A stretch of DNA of 64,000 nucleotides from Micromonospora costi (GTDB lineage Bacteria > Actinomycetota > Actinomycetes > Mycobacteriales > Micromonosporaceae), in assembly GCF_003626655.1 (NCBI RefSeq), contig NZ_RBAN01000002.1, positions 744,001-808,000 on the forward strand, in the 5' to 3' direction. Positions 24,630 through 33,448 of this stretch are shown piece after piece; position 1 is the stretch's first letter; each line of letters starts with the position of its first letter. Position numbers and translations under genes: made by a program. Under the pieces are notes generated by a model. That model searched no databases and was not told the origin of the DNA. It saw only the letters and a list, made by a program, of their open reading frames with translations.

Positions 24630-25885
24630 CTGCCGGCCTCCCTGGCGTAGGCGCGGGCGGCGGCCATCCGCTCGACCGTGGACGGGTGGGTGGCGGAGTA
24701 GAGGTACTCCCAGCGCGGCGGGTCGGGGTCGGCGAGGTTGACACCGGCCAGCCGCCGTTGCATGGCCTCGAAGGCGGCCGGGTCACCGGTGAGCGTGAGC
24801 GCGTGCGCGTCGGCACGGGCCTCCACCCGCCGGGAGATCAGCGCCTGCACCGGCGCGGTCACCAGACCGACCACCGTGACCAGGGCCACCAGCAGCGGAA
24901 ACGCGCGCGGTTGGGCGACCGAGTCGACGCCGGCCAGCCGCAGCAGTGGGGCCCACGACCCGATCAGGTAGAGCGCAACCACCGCCGCGGCGGCGCCCAG
25001 CGCGCCGGTCAGCGTGCCCACCGTGACGTCGCGGTCCCGGGCGTGCCCCAGCTCGTGCGCGACCACGGCGGTCACCTCCTCCGGCGGGGCCTCGCGCAGC
25101 AGGGTGTCGTAGACCACCACCCGCCGCGTCGGCCCGATGCCCGAGACGTACGCGTTCACGGCCCGGGTGCGGCGCGAGGCGTCGGCGACCAGCACGTCCC
25201 GCACGGGCACCCCGTCGCGCGCGGCCATCGCCATCAGCTCGGTACGCAGCGGGCCCTGCTCCATCGGGGTGAACCGGTTGAACACCGGCTCCACGAGCAC
25301 CGGCAGCACGAACGACAGCAGCACCACGAGGCCGGCCGCTCCGGCCGCCCCGAACGCCCACCACCAGCGTGGCGAGAGCCGGACGACGGTGTAGAAGCCG
25401 AGCAGCGCCACCGCGCCGATCACGGCGCTCACGGCGTACGACTTGAGCAGGTCCACCGTCCAGCCGCCCCAGCCGTTGGTGCTCAGCCCGTAGCGGGTGA
25501 GCACCGCCTGCCGCCAGGCGGCGAACGGGAGGGTGACCAGGTCGGCGACGAGCACCACGGCGAGCCCGCCGAGCACCGCCTGGGCCACCCAGTTGCCACC
25601 GAACGGCCGGCCGACCAGCTCGACCAGGCGACCGCCCAGCGGGGTGAGGCCGAGCGCCAGCGCGATCAGCAGGCCCACCACGAGCGCGGCGTAGCCGCCG
25701 GGGCGCAGGGCGGACCGGAACTCCCGGCCCCGGGCGACCTCGTCGCCGGGGAGGTCGCGCAGGGCCGCCAACTGGTCGGCGCGGGGCGCCGGCGGGCGGT
25801 GCCACGGGATGAGCAGCGCCACGGTCACCACCAGCGCGAGGGCGAGCCCGGCCAGCGCCAGCAGGGCCCAGCCGCGGGGGCTCAT
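24626..25885 (-). CDS. M48-family (Ste24/HtpX-like) membrane zinc metalloprotease
   Basis: The 419-residue protein has five to seven transmembrane helices and the zinc site VVAHELGHARDRD (HExxH, about residue 270), with a downstream Glu in the helix that would give the third ligand (LISRRVEARADAHAL). The N-terminal helix is GWALLALAGLALALVVTVALLIP. It resembles CAAX-prenyl/Ste24-type proteases which cleave membrane peptides. The ATG at 25885 was chosen for GGGGGTG upstream; an open frame continues to 26044 with Arg-rich residues that look non-coding. The stop overlaps the glycosyltransferase start. Confidence 0.88.
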   Translation of the reverse strand: MSPRGWALLALAGLALALVVTVALLIPWHRPPAPRADQLAALRDLPGDEVARGREFRSALRPGGYAALVVGLLIALALGLTPLGGRLVELVGRPFGGNWVAQAVLGGLAVVLVADLVTLPFAAWRQAVLTRYGLSTNGWGGWTVDLLKSYAVSAVIGAVALLGFYTVVRLSPRWWWAFGAAGAAGLVVLLSFVLPVLVEPVFNRFTPMEQGPLRTELMAMAARDGVPVRDVLVADASRRTRAVNAYVSGIGPTRRVVVYDTLLREAPPEEVTAVVAHELGHARDRDVTVGTLTGALGAAAAVVALYLIGSWAPLLRLAGVDSVAQPRAFPLLVALVTVVGLVTAPVQALISRRVEARADAHALTLTGDPAAFEAMQRRLAGVNLADPDPPRWEYLYSATHPSTVERMAAARAYAREAGR

Positions 25886-26099
25886 CCGGGCACCCCCGGG
25901 CGCGGGCGCCCGCTGCCGCCCCGCGATACCCGCGTCATCCGCTCTCCTCCCGCCGTGACCGCCCATCCTAGGGCTCCCGCGCCGAACCGCACCCGCGACG
26001 GCCGGGCCCGACCGCCGCAGGGCCGGACGGCGGCGCCCACGCACCCGACGGGAGCCCGCGCCCCTCCTCCGACGGTCCCGCTACGCCCCAGGCCGGCGC

Positions 26100-26220
26100 T
26101 CACCGGCGCGACCTCGGGCGGGCCGTCCCGACCAAGTCGCCTAAGTCGAGGCCGGCGCGCAAGGCGGTCAGGCCATCCCGACCGAGCCGCCGAAGCGGCG
26201 GCCGGAGCGCGCAGAGGTCA
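26100..26220. repeat. Degenerate direct repeat around the start of a small CxxC gene region
   Basis: Two roughly 60-70-bp copies share GCC(G/A)TCCCGACC, AAGTCGCC or GAGCCGCC, and GGCCGG(C/A)GCGCA blocks. They lie between the M48 gene and the CxxC gene (26218) and contain no gene. Confidence 0.45.
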
Positions 26221-26439
26221 GGCGACCCGGCGACGGCGGGCCGTACGCGGCCGGACGGCGGGGCGGCGCGGCGCGGGCAGCACCTCCACGTCGAACCCGG
26301 CCCGGATGAACACCTCGATCGCCCGGTGCTCGGCGGCACCGAGGTCGGCGGCCGGGGAGCCGTCGTCGAGCAGCGCGGTCACGAGGCAGCCGGAACAGCC
26401 GGCGCCCCGGACCGCGCACCGGTCGCAGTCGATGAGCAT
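26218..26439 (-). CDS. Small CxxC-type hypothetical protein (73 aa)
   Basis: The product begins MLIDCDRCAVRGAGCSGCLV, with four cysteines (CxxC, CxxC) that could bind a zinc or Fe-S group, followed by a helical segment (AAEHRAIEVFIRAGFDVEVL) and an Arg/Pro-rich tail. The start is strongly supported by AGGAGG with 6 nt spacing before the ATG at 26439. It is a conserved type of actinobacterial small protein, but I do not recognise a function. It is transcribed in the same direction as the NYN-domain gene, which ends 280 bp upstream. Confidence 0.75.
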   Translation of the reverse strand: MLIDCDRCAVRGAGCSGCLVTALLDDGSPAADLGAAEHRAIEVFIRAGFDVEVLPAPRRPAVRPRTARRRRVA

Positions 26440-26720
26440 GAAGCCTCCTGACGGGCTGCGGCGGCCGAGGGCGACGCATCCGTCGCCACCCGACCACCGT
26501 CGGTCACATCGACCCTAGGCGTGGGGTACGACAGAACCGGACAACGGCCTTCCAGCCGCCCCGAACCCGATCAAGCCGGCCGCCATCCGGCGCCACGCCC
26601 GAACGCGCGCCCGGTCGTGAGCGGCGCGCTGGACCGACACCGGATCGCCGATGTCGCGGTGTCCCGGCGTTCCGGACACCGCACCATCGGCGGAACGGAG
26701 TGGATCGAGCCGGACGCCGG
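26440..26720. other. Gene-free interval with a degenerate family-B' palindrome
   Basis: About 280 bp between two minus-strand genes. A palindrome occupies 26630-26707; otherwise nothing is recognised beyond the ribosome binding site of the small CxxC gene. Confidence 0.5.
26630..26707. repeat. Family-B' palindrome, degenerate copy
   Basis: The left arm (GACCGACACCGGATCGCCG..GCGGTGTCC) pairs with a right arm (GGACACCGC..CATCGGCGG..TGGATCG). It shares the GATCGAC/GGATCG border and CGCCG cores with the copies at 5356-5430 and 42534-42610. Confidence 0.55.
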
Positions 26721-28148
26721 TCAGGAGCGGGCCAGGCGGCGCAGCAGCGAGTCGGCGCCGAGCGGGTACGCGCCGTGGCGGCGTACGCCGTCGGCGACCT
26801 CGCGGTCGGAGGAGATCACCACGACCGGCCGGCCCGGCGGTTCCGCGCGGACCAGGCGGCGGATCAGCTCGTCGGCCGTCTCGCCCTTGCGGGAGAACAG
26901 CACCCGCACACCGCGCGGGGCGGGCGGGAGCCCGGGGATGCGCTCGGCGCCGTCGAAGACCACCGTGACCTCGTCGCCGGTCTGGGCGGCGATCCCGCCC
27001 AGACCGCTGATCAGGCGCTTGCGCTGCTGTTCCAGGGACATCTCGCCGAAGCCGCGCTTGGTGACGTTGTAGCCGTCCACCACGAGGTGCGCGCGGGGCA
27101 GCGCGAGCAGCTGGTCGAGCCGGGCCGGGTCGTCGGTGTCGCGGGCGCGGGTGGCCGCTCCGCTCACGGCGCCGGGCTGGTCGGCGGACGTTTCGGCCAC
27201 GAAGTCGGCCGGCAGCTTGTCGACGGGGTCGAGCGCGAGCTCCCGGCGCAGCCCGACCGCGGCCTGGCCGATGGTCTCCAGCAGCAGCCACAGCCGGGCG
27301 TCGTCGACGGAGCGCGCCTCCTTGGCGCTGGTGCGCGCGGCGCCCGCGGCGGCCTCCGCCTCGGCCAGCCGGGCCCGGGCCCGGCGCAGCTCGGCGTCGG
27401 CGTCGGCGGTCGCCCGGGCGGCCCGGCCACGCTCGGTGGCGAGCAACTCGTTCGCCCGGCGCTCCCGGGCCTGCGTCTCGCGCAGGGTACGGGCGAGCTG
27501 CCGGGACTCCTCGCGGAGCTGGCCGAGTTCCTCGCGTACCCGGGCCAGCTCGTCGCGGAGCTTCTCGGCCTCGACCCGGGCCACGGCCCGGTCGTGTTCG
27601 GCGCGGGTGGCCCGCTGCTCCGCCTCCCGGACCAGCTCGGCGATGACGGCGCTCTCGGCCTCGGCGCGGACCGCGGCGCCGCTCGCCTCGATGAGGTCCC
27701 GCCAGCCGCGCGGGCGGGCCAGGTACGCGAGCGCGGCCACCTCGACCGGGTCGGCGGCGGCCGGCGCGGTGCCCTCCACCACGGCCGCGCCCAGGTCGCC
27801 GGCGTCGGCGAGCACCCGGGCGGTGACCCGCTGCCGGAAGAGCGGGTCGGCGGTGAGCTGGGCGGCGATCGCCGGGGCGCCGAGGCGGGCCCGCCGGTTG
27901 GGGGCGAACTTGGCCACCCGGCGCAGCGGCACGGGCACCTCGTCGCCGGGCAGGCCGGGCAGCACAGCGGCGGTGAGGGCCACGATGCGCTGCCGTACGG
28001 GCTCGGGAAGGACCGGCTCGGGCTCGGGCGCCGCTGCGGCGCCGTCGGGGTCGTCGACGGGGTCCGCGCCCACCTCACCGGCCTCGCGCGCAGCGTCGGA
28101 CCGGTCCTCCGGAGGGAGGTGGTCGTCGTACGGCTCGGTGAGGGGCAT
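26721..28148 (-). CDS. NYN-domain protein with long coiled coil (predicted RNase)
   Basis: The 475-residue protein begins with an acidic tail, then a folded N-terminal part (about 45-165: PEPVRQRIVALTAAVLPG), a long Glu/Arg/Ala-rich coiled coil (about 165-265) and a C-terminal YacP-type NYN domain (about 330-475). The NYN active-site residues are visible: LVVDGYNVTKRGFG, VTVVFDGAERI, ETADELIRRLV and VISSDREVADGV, a cluster of acidic residues like that of PIN nucleases. It is probably an RNA-processing enzyme. It is divergent from the exonuclease gene at 28276 with 127 bp between them. The plus-strand frame through this region is antisense and is not taken as a gene. Confidence 0.85.
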   Translation of the reverse strand: MPLTEPYDDHLPPEDRSDAAREAGEVGADPVDDPDGAAAAPEPEPVLPEPVRQRIVALTAAVLPGLPGDEVPVPLRRVAKFAPNRRARLGAPAIAAQLTADPLFRQRVTARVLADAGDLGAAVVEGTAPAAADPVEVAALAYLARPRGWRDLIEASGAAVRAEAESAVIAELVREAEQRATRAEHDRAVARVEAEKLRDELARVREELGQLREESRQLARTLRETQARERRANELLATERGRAARATADADAELRRARARLAEAEAAAGAARTSAKEARSVDDARLWLLLETIGQAAVGLRRELALDPVDKLPADFVAETSADQPGAVSGAATRARDTDDPARLDQLLALPRAHLVVDGYNVTKRGFGEMSLEQQRKRLISGLGGIAAQTGDEVTVVFDGAERIPGLPPAPRGVRVLFSRKGETADELIRRLVRAEPPGRPVVVISSDREVADGVRRHGAYPLGADSLLRRLARS

Positions 28149-28262
28149 GTGGCAAGTCTCCCACCGCGACCGGGCCCACCGCCCGGTGAGTGAGCTGATC
28201 TCTCATCCTAACGCTGTGGGGGTCGGTGGGGCTGCTGAGACGCGAGTGTCGGACCCCGGCGC

Positions 28263-28268
28263 TAGCGT
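28263..28268 (+). promoter_or_regulatory. -10 box (TAGCGT) for a leaderless exonuclease transcript
   Basis: TAGCGT ends 7 nt before the ATG at 28276. No ribosome binding site is present. Confidence 0.5.
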
Positions 28269-28275
28269 GCCGCGG

Positions 28276-30033
28276 ATGGCACAGGCGGAGTACGTGCAGC
28301 AGGCCCTGGCCGGTCTCGACACCATCCCCGGCGGCGGCGTCGACCCGGCGCTGCCGCTGTACGCGACCACGTTCGTGGTGGTCGACCTGGAGACCACCGG
28401 CGGCGCCCCCGACGGCGGCGGGATCACCGAGATCGGCGCGGTCAAGGTGCGCGGCGGCGAGGAGCTGGGCGTGCTCGGCACCCTGGTCAACCCGGGGCAG
28501 CCGATCCCGCCGTTCATCACGGTGCTGACCGGGATCACCCAGGCCATGGTGGTGCCCGCCCCGCCGATCGAGCAGGTGCTGCCGAGCTTCCTGGAGTTCA
28601 TCACCGACGCCGTGCTGGTGGCGCACAACGCTCCCTACGACGTCGGCTTCCTCAAGGCCGCCTGCGCCCGCCACGGCTACCGCTGGCCCAACCCGCGGGT
28701 GCTGGACACCGCCGCGCTGGCCCGCCGGGTGCTGACCCGGGACGAGGTGCCCAACCGGAAGCTGGGCACCCTGGCGGCCTACTTCCGCACCGCCGTCCAG
28801 CCCACCCACCGGGCCCTGGACGACGCCAGGGCCACGGTCGACGTGCTGCACGCGCTCATCGGCCGGCTCGGCGGGCACCGCGTGGAGACCGTCGGCGACG
28901 CCATCGAGTTCGCCCGGGCGGTCACGCCCACCCAGCGCCGCAAACGGCACCTGGCGGACGGGCTGCCGAAGGTTCCCGGCGTCTACATCTTCCGCGCCGC
29001 CGACGACCGGCCGCTCTACGTGGGCACGTCCGGGGACATCGCCACCCGGGTACGCAGCTACTTCACGGCGGCCGAGAAGCGGGCCCGGATCTCGGAGATG
29101 CTCGCGGCCGCCGAGCGGGTCGAGGCGGTGGAGTGCGCGCACTCGCTGGAGGCGGAGGTCCGCGAGCTGCGGCTGATCGCCGCGCACGCCCCGCCGTACA
29201 ACCGGCGGTCGAAGTTTCCCGAGCGGATGCTGTGGCTGAAGCTCACCGACGAGCACTACCCGCGGCTGTCGGTGGTCCGCGACCTCTCCCCCACCGACCA
29301 CGCCTACCTCGGGCCGTTCACCTCGCGGCGGGCCGCCGAGCAGGCCGCCGCGGGCTTCCACGACGCGGTGCCGCTGCGCCAGTGCACCCACCGGCTCTCG
29401 CTGCGTACCGTCACGCCGGCCTGCGCGCTGGCCGAGCTGGGTCGCTGCCCGGCGCCCTGCGAGCACCGGATCACCCCGGAGGCGTACGACGAGCGCGCCG
29501 CCGCGCCGTTCCGCACCGCCACCGCCGACGACCCTCAGGTGGTGGTGGACGCGCTGCTGGCCAGGATCGAGGTGCTCTCCCGCGACCAGCGCTACGAGGA
29601 GGCGGCGGTGGTCCGCGCCCGGCTGGCGGCGGTGCTGCGGGCCGCGGTCCGGATGCAGCGGCTGGCCGCGCTCACGGGAATCGCCGAGCTGGCCGCGGCC
29701 CGCCCCGCGGCACGGGGCGGGTGGGAGCTCGCGCTGGTCCGGCACGGCCGGCTGGCCGGGGCCGGGGTGTCCCCGCCCGGTGTCCATCCACGACCGACGC
29801 TGGCCGTGATCCGGGCCACCGCCGAGACCGTGACGGCCGGCCACGGCCCGGTCCCGGCGGCGACGGCCGAGGAGTCCGAACGGATCCTGTCCTGGTTGGA
29901 ACGTCCGGAGACGCGGCTGGTCGAGATGTCGTCCGGTTGGTCGTCGCCGATCCGTGGCGCGGCGCGGTTCCGCGACCTCCTGGCCAAGGCCGAGGCCGCC
30001 GCGTCCCACCAACTCTCGACCGAACGCTCATGA
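28276..30033 (+). CDS. DEDDh exonuclease fused to a GIY-YIG UvrC-like nuclease
   Basis: The 585-residue protein has two nuclease domains. Residues about 35-205 are a DnaQ-type DEDDh 3'-5' exonuclease with VVDLETTGG (Asp, Glu), HNAPYDVGFL (Asp), and HRALDDARATVDVL (His, Asp). Residues about 240-340 are a GIY-YIG endonuclease (PGVYIF..LYVGTSGDIATRVRSYF..SLEAEVRELRLI with the catalytic Glu). The C-terminal part has a UVR-like helical segment (RYEEAAVVRARLAAVLRAAV). Both active sites look intact. The domain order matches M. tuberculosis Rv2191. It likely acts in DNA repair or proofreading. The ATG at 28276 is leaderless; it is divergent from the NYN-domain gene. Confidence 0.9.
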   Translation: MAQAEYVQQALAGLDTIPGGGVDPALPLYATTFVVVDLETTGGAPDGGGITEIGAVKVRGGEELGVLGTLVNPGQPIPPFITVLTGITQAMVVPAPPIEQVLPSFLEFITDAVLVAHNAPYDVGFLKAACARHGYRWPNPRVLDTAALARRVLTRDEVPNRKLGTLAAYFRTAVQPTHRALDDARATVDVLHALIGRLGGHRVETVGDAIEFARAVTPTQRRKRHLADGLPKVPGVYIFRAADDRPLYVGTSGDIATRVRSYFTAAEKRARISEMLAAAERVEAVECAHSLEAEVRELRLIAAHAPPYNRRSKFPERMLWLKLTDEHYPRLSVVRDLSPTDHAYLGPFTSRRAAEQAAAGFHDAVPLRQCTHRLSLRTVTPACALAELGRCPAPCEHRITPEAYDERAAAPFRTATADDPQVVVDALLARIEVLSRDQRYEEAAVVRARLAAVLRAAVRMQRLAALTGIAELAAARPAARGGWELALVRHGRLAGAGVSPPGVHPRPTLAVIRATAETVTAGHGPVPAATAEESERILSWLERPETRLVEMSSGWSSPIRGAARFRDLLAKAEAAASHQLSTERS

Positions 30034-30163
30034 CCAACTGACCGATCGGACTACGTCGACTCCCTTAGGCTGTTAGAGAAGTGCAGTCCTGCCCGATTCG
30101 TGGGCCTGCTCCCGGTTGCCGGTCGCCCGGTGGCCGCGGGGCCGGGGTGAGGAGGTGTCCCTC

Positions 30164-31957
30164 GTGGACGTCGACGCCGGACACGGCGCCGCCCTGGGGG
30201 GCGCCCTTCCGACCCAGCCGGGCGAGCTGCCGCTGACCCGCCGGCTCCGGTCGTTGCTCGCCTGGCCGACCGCCGAGACCGACCCGGTCAGCCACCTCGT
30301 CCGCACCCACCGCGGCATCCACGCGGGCGCCGACCCGTCGGTGCTGCGCCGGGCGTACACCATCGCGGAGAACATGCACCGCGGTCAGTTCCGCAAGAGC
30401 GGCGAGCCCTACATCACCCATCCCCTGGCCGTCGCCCAGATCTGCGCCGACCTGGGGATGGACACGACGACGCTGGTGGCGGCGCTGCTGCACGACACGG
30501 TGGAGGACACCCGCTACACGCTCCAGGCGCTGCACGAGGACTTCGGCCGCGAGGTGGCCCACCTGGTCGACGGCGTCACCAAGTTCGACAAGGCGTTCTA
30601 CGGCAAGGCCGCCGAGGCCGAGACGATCCGCAAGATGATCATCGCGGCCGGCCGGGACGTCCGCGTCCTGATCATCAAGCTGGCCGACCGGCTGCACAAC
30701 ATGCGCACCCTCGGCGTACGCTCCGCCGCCTCCCGCGAGCGGATCGCCCGCAAGACCGAGGAGGTGCTCATCCCGCTCTGCGACCGTCTGGGCATCCAGA
30801 CCCTCAAGCGGGAGCTGGACGACGTGGTGCTGCTGCACCTGCATCCGGAGGAGCACGCCCGCATCGCCCGGCACGTGCACGACCGGCCCGGCTGGGACGC
30901 GTACCTCGAGGACGTGGTCGCGCAGGTCCGGGTGGCCCTGCGCCGCAACCGGGTCGACGCCGACGTGAGCCCCCGCCCGCGGCACCTCTACTCGATCTGG
31001 AAGGACACCGTGGCCGGCGGCCACAGCAGCCCGTACGACCTGCCGCGCATCGCCATCGTGGTGGACGGCCCGGCCACCGACTGCTATGCCGCGCTGGGCT
31101 CCGTCCACGGGCTCTGGCGCCCGGTGCCGGGCCGCTTCAAGGACTACATCGCCTCGCCGAAGAACAACCTCTACCGCTCCCTGCACACGAGCGTCTGCGG
31201 CCCGAAGGACCGCACCGTCGAGGTACTGATCCGCACCGAGGAGATGCACCGCTCCGCCGAGTACGGCATCGCGGCCGACTACCGCTTCCCCCGCGCGGGC
31301 GGCGGCGCGGCAGCGGCGCGCGACGAGCAGCTGGCCTGGCTGCACCGGGTGCTCGACTGGGAGCAGGACGCGGCCGACCCGGCCCAGTTCCTCGAGTCGC
31401 TGCGTTGCGACCTGTCCGAGTCACAGATCCAGGTGTTCGCCGACGGGCGCCAGGTCGTGCTGCCCGCCGGCGCGACCCCTGTCGACCTCGCGTACGAGCT
31501 GGGCACCGACCGGGGCGACCACTGCCTCGCCGCCCGGATCAACGGCCGGCTCGCACCGCTCTCCTCCGAGCTGGAGGAGGGCGACGTGGTGGAGATCTTC
31601 ACCGAGAACGACGCCGACAACGGCTTCGAGGCCGAGACCGCGCCGCGCGGGCCGCGCCGGGAGTGGCTCGGCTTCGTGAAGTCCCCGCAGGCGCAGATGC
31701 AGATCAACCGCTGGTTCGCCGAGCACACCGAGCCGGGCATCTCGATCAGCGACAAGGTACGCCTCGGCCGCGCCACCATCGGGCTCGCCCTGCGTCAGCA
31801 CAACCGCGGGCTGGCCAGCGACCTGCCGCTGCTGCGCCTCTCCGAGGAACTGGGCTACCCGGACCTGGAGACGCTGCTGGTCGCGGTCTTCGACCGGGTC
31901 ATCGAGCCGGACGAGGTGGTCCGGCAGCTCATCGACCTCGTCGACCACCGCCAGTGA
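30164..31957 (+). CDS. RelA/SpoT-family protein: (p)ppGpp hydrolase with variant synthetase and shortened C-terminus
   Basis: The 597-residue product has an HD hydrolase domain (YITHPLAVAQ, LLHDTVEDT, LADRLHNMRTL with catalytic Asp and Asn), a synthetase domain (GRFKDYIASPKNNLY, RSLHTSV, EVLIRTEEMHR) and a TGS domain (IQVFADGRQVVLPAGATP), then a helical stretch to the end. The zinc-finger/ACT regulatory domains of full-length Rel are absent. In the synthetase, positions usually RPKH..SIYQKM and DLVGIR read RPRH..SIWKDT and DLPRIA, so several nucleotide-binding basic residues are changed while the Asp and Glu (in EVLIRT) stay. It may be mainly a hydrolase. The GTG at 30164 follows GGAGG by 8 nt. 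Confidence 0.88.
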   Translation: MDVDAGHGAALGGALPTQPGELPLTRRLRSLLAWPTAETDPVSHLVRTHRGIHAGADPSVLRRAYTIAENMHRGQFRKSGEPYITHPLAVAQICADLGMDTTTLVAALLHDTVEDTRYTLQALHEDFGREVAHLVDGVTKFDKAFYGKAAEAETIRKMIIAAGRDVRVLIIKLADRLHNMRTLGVRSAASRERIARKTEEVLIPLCDRLGIQTLKRELDDVVLLHLHPEEHARIARHVHDRPGWDAYLEDVVAQVRVALRRNRVDADVSPRPRHLYSIWKDTVAGGHSSPYDLPRIAIVVDGPATDCYAALGSVHGLWRPVPGRFKDYIASPKNNLYRSLHTSVCGPKDRTVEVLIRTEEMHRSAEYGIAADYRFPRAGGGAAAARDEQLAWLHRVLDWEQDAADPAQFLESLRCDLSESQIQVFADGRQVVLPAGATPVDLAYELGTDRGDHCLAARINGRLAPLSSELEEGDVVEIFTENDADNGFEAETAPRGPRREWLGFVKSPQAQMQINRWFAEHTEPGISISDKVRLGRATIGLALRQHNRGLASDLPLLRLSEELGYPDLETLLVAVFDRVIEPDEVVRQLIDLVDHRQ

Positions 31958-31987
31958 CCGCCGGGCGCGAGCCGCACTCGTGCCCAC

Positions 31988-31993
31988 TAGCCT
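31988..31993 (+). promoter_or_regulatory. -10 box (TAGCCT) for a leaderless Nudix transcript
   Basis: TAGCCT ends 6 nt before the ATG at 32000, and there is no Shine-Dalgarno sequence. Confidence 0.55.
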
Positions 31994-31999
31994 GGAGCC

Positions 32000-32542
32000 A
32001 TGATCCCCCGCTCTCGCGCCACCGGCCGGGCCGTCGCCTACCAGGTCTTCTACCGGCTACCGCTGCCGTTGCGCCGCCGCCTGGTGCGGCTGGCCGTGCC
32101 GAAGTACATCGTCGGCGCGGTCACCCTCGTCCGGGACACGGAGGCGGAGGGCGCGGGCCGGCTGCTCCTGCTCCGGCAGCCGCCCGGCCACAGCTGGACG
32201 CTCCCGGCGGGGCTGCTGCAACGCGGTGAGTCGCCGGTCGTGGGCGCGGCCCGCGAGCTGCACGAGGAGACGGGCATCCGGCTGGCCCCCGCCCGGCTGC
32301 GCCCGGCCGTGCCGAACGCCGTGGTGCACGCGAAGGGCTGGGTCGACTGCGTCTTCGAAGTCGAGGTGCCGGCCTCCACGACCGAGCTGACGGTCGACGG
32401 CGCCGAGGTCTACGAGGCCGCCTGGCACCCGCTGGACGACCTGCCCCGGCTGAGCTGGCCGACGGCGCGGCTGCTCGCGTACTACGGGATCGGCCCGCTG
32501 GTGGGGCAGTTCCCGCCGCCGGTGCCGGACGCGGAGCGGTGA
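32000..32542 (+). CDS. Nudix hydrolase
   Basis: The 180-residue product carries a complete Nudix box GLLQRGESPVVGAARE..LHEETGI (GX5EX7REXXEEXG) at about residues 72-94, so it is expected to hydrolyse a nucleoside diphosphate linked to another moiety with Mg2+. The N-terminus is basic (VAYQVFYRLPLPLRRRLVRLAVPKY) and may be membrane-adjacent. The stop overlaps the start of the nucleotidyltransferase gene by 4 bp (GTGA), suggesting a two-gene operon; a shared sugar-nucleotide substrate is possible. Confidence 0.9.
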   Translation: MIPRSRATGRAVAYQVFYRLPLPLRRRLVRLAVPKYIVGAVTLVRDTEAEGAGRLLLLRQPPGHSWTLPAGLLQRGESPVVGAARELHEETGIRLAPARLRPAVPNAVVHAKGWVDCVFEVEVPASTTELTVDGAEVYEAAWHPLDDLPRLSWPTARLLAYYGIGPLVGQFPPPVPDAER

Positions 32543-33414
32543 GCGTGTCCCCGGCCGGCGCGGGCGACGTCTGCGCGGTGGTGCTCGCCGCCGGCGAGGG
32601 GACACGACTGCGGCCGTTGACCGAGCGGCTGCCCAAGGCGCTCTGCCCGGTCGGCAACGTGACGCTGCTGGACCGGGCGCTGGCCCGGCTGGCCGGCCTC
32701 GGCCTGGCGGGGCCGGACCGGGTCGCCGTGAACGCCTGCTACCTGGCCGGGCAGGTCGTCGCGCACGTGGGCGACCGGGCCCACCTGTCGGTCGAGCCGG
32801 GTGACCCGCTGGGCACCGCCGGCGGGGTGGCGAACCTGCGGGACTGGATCGCGGGCCGGCCGGTGCTGGTCGGCAACGCGGACGCGTACCTGGCCGACCC
32901 GGCCGCCGCCCCCGGCCCGGACATCGCGGCGCTGCTGGCCGGCTGGGACGGCCACGAGGTACGCCTGCTCGGTCAGCCGGCCGCCGACCCGTCGGCGCCC
33001 GGCACGTTCGACGGGCACGCCTTCACGGGATTCTCGTTGCTGCCGTGGCGCCTGGTCCAGGACCTGCCGCCCGGCTTCGGCGACCTGGTACGCGCGGTCT
33101 GGCGGCCGGCCGAGGCGGACGGGGCGCTCACCGTGGTCCCCTTCCCCGGCACGTTCTACGACACCGGCACCCCGGCCGACTACCTGGCGGCCAACCTGCA
33201 CGCGGCCGGCGGCAACCTGGTGGACCCGGCCGCCACGGTCACCGGCCGCTCCCGCGACTCGGTGGTCGGCGCGGGCGCCACCGTACGCGGCGAGGTCGTC
33301 CGGTCCGTCGTCTGGCCGGGCGCGAGCGTCGCCGCCGACGAGCGGCTGTACGAGGTGATCCGGGCCGGCGACGACCTCACGGTGCCGGCCGCCCGGTCAT
33401 CCGCGAGGATCTAG
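32539..33414 (+). CDS. NDP-sugar pyrophosphorylase-like nucleotidyltransferase
   Basis: This 291-residue protein opens with the sugar-nucleotidyltransferase signature LAAGEGTRLRPLTERLPKALCPVG (about residue 18), then PLGTAGG and LVGNADAYL strands of the GT-A fold and the C-terminal PFPGTFYDTGTPADY, as in mannose-1-phosphate guanylyltransferases. The last 60 residues include TGRSRDSVVGAGATVRGEVV, a short left-handed beta-helix-like stretch. The likely reaction is NTP plus sugar 1-phosphate to NDP-sugar; the base and sugar cannot be read. It overlaps the Nudix gene. Confidence 0.85.
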   Translation: MSVSPAGAGDVCAVVLAAGEGTRLRPLTERLPKALCPVGNVTLLDRALARLAGLGLAGPDRVAVNACYLAGQVVAHVGDRAHLSVEPGDPLGTAGGVANLRDWIAGRPVLVGNADAYLADPAAAPGPDIAALLAGWDGHEVRLLGQPAADPSAPGTFDGHAFTGFSLLPWRLVQDLPPGFGDLVRAVWRPAEADGALTVVPFPGTFYDTGTPADYLAANLHAAGGNLVDPAATVTGRSRDSVVGAGATVRGEVVRSVVWPGASVAADERLYEVIRAGDDLTVPAARSSARI

Positions 33415-33417
33415 CAT
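33412..33417 (+). promoter_or_regulatory. Putative -10 box (TAGCAT) for the Lrp-type gene
   Basis: TAGCAT overlaps the stop codon of the nucleotidyltransferase gene and lies 31 nt before the GTG at 33449, giving a short leader with an AGGAG-like GGAGAAA site. Confidence 0.45.
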
Positions 33418-33448
33418 TGGACGACGCCGACGAACGGAGAAATGCCCC

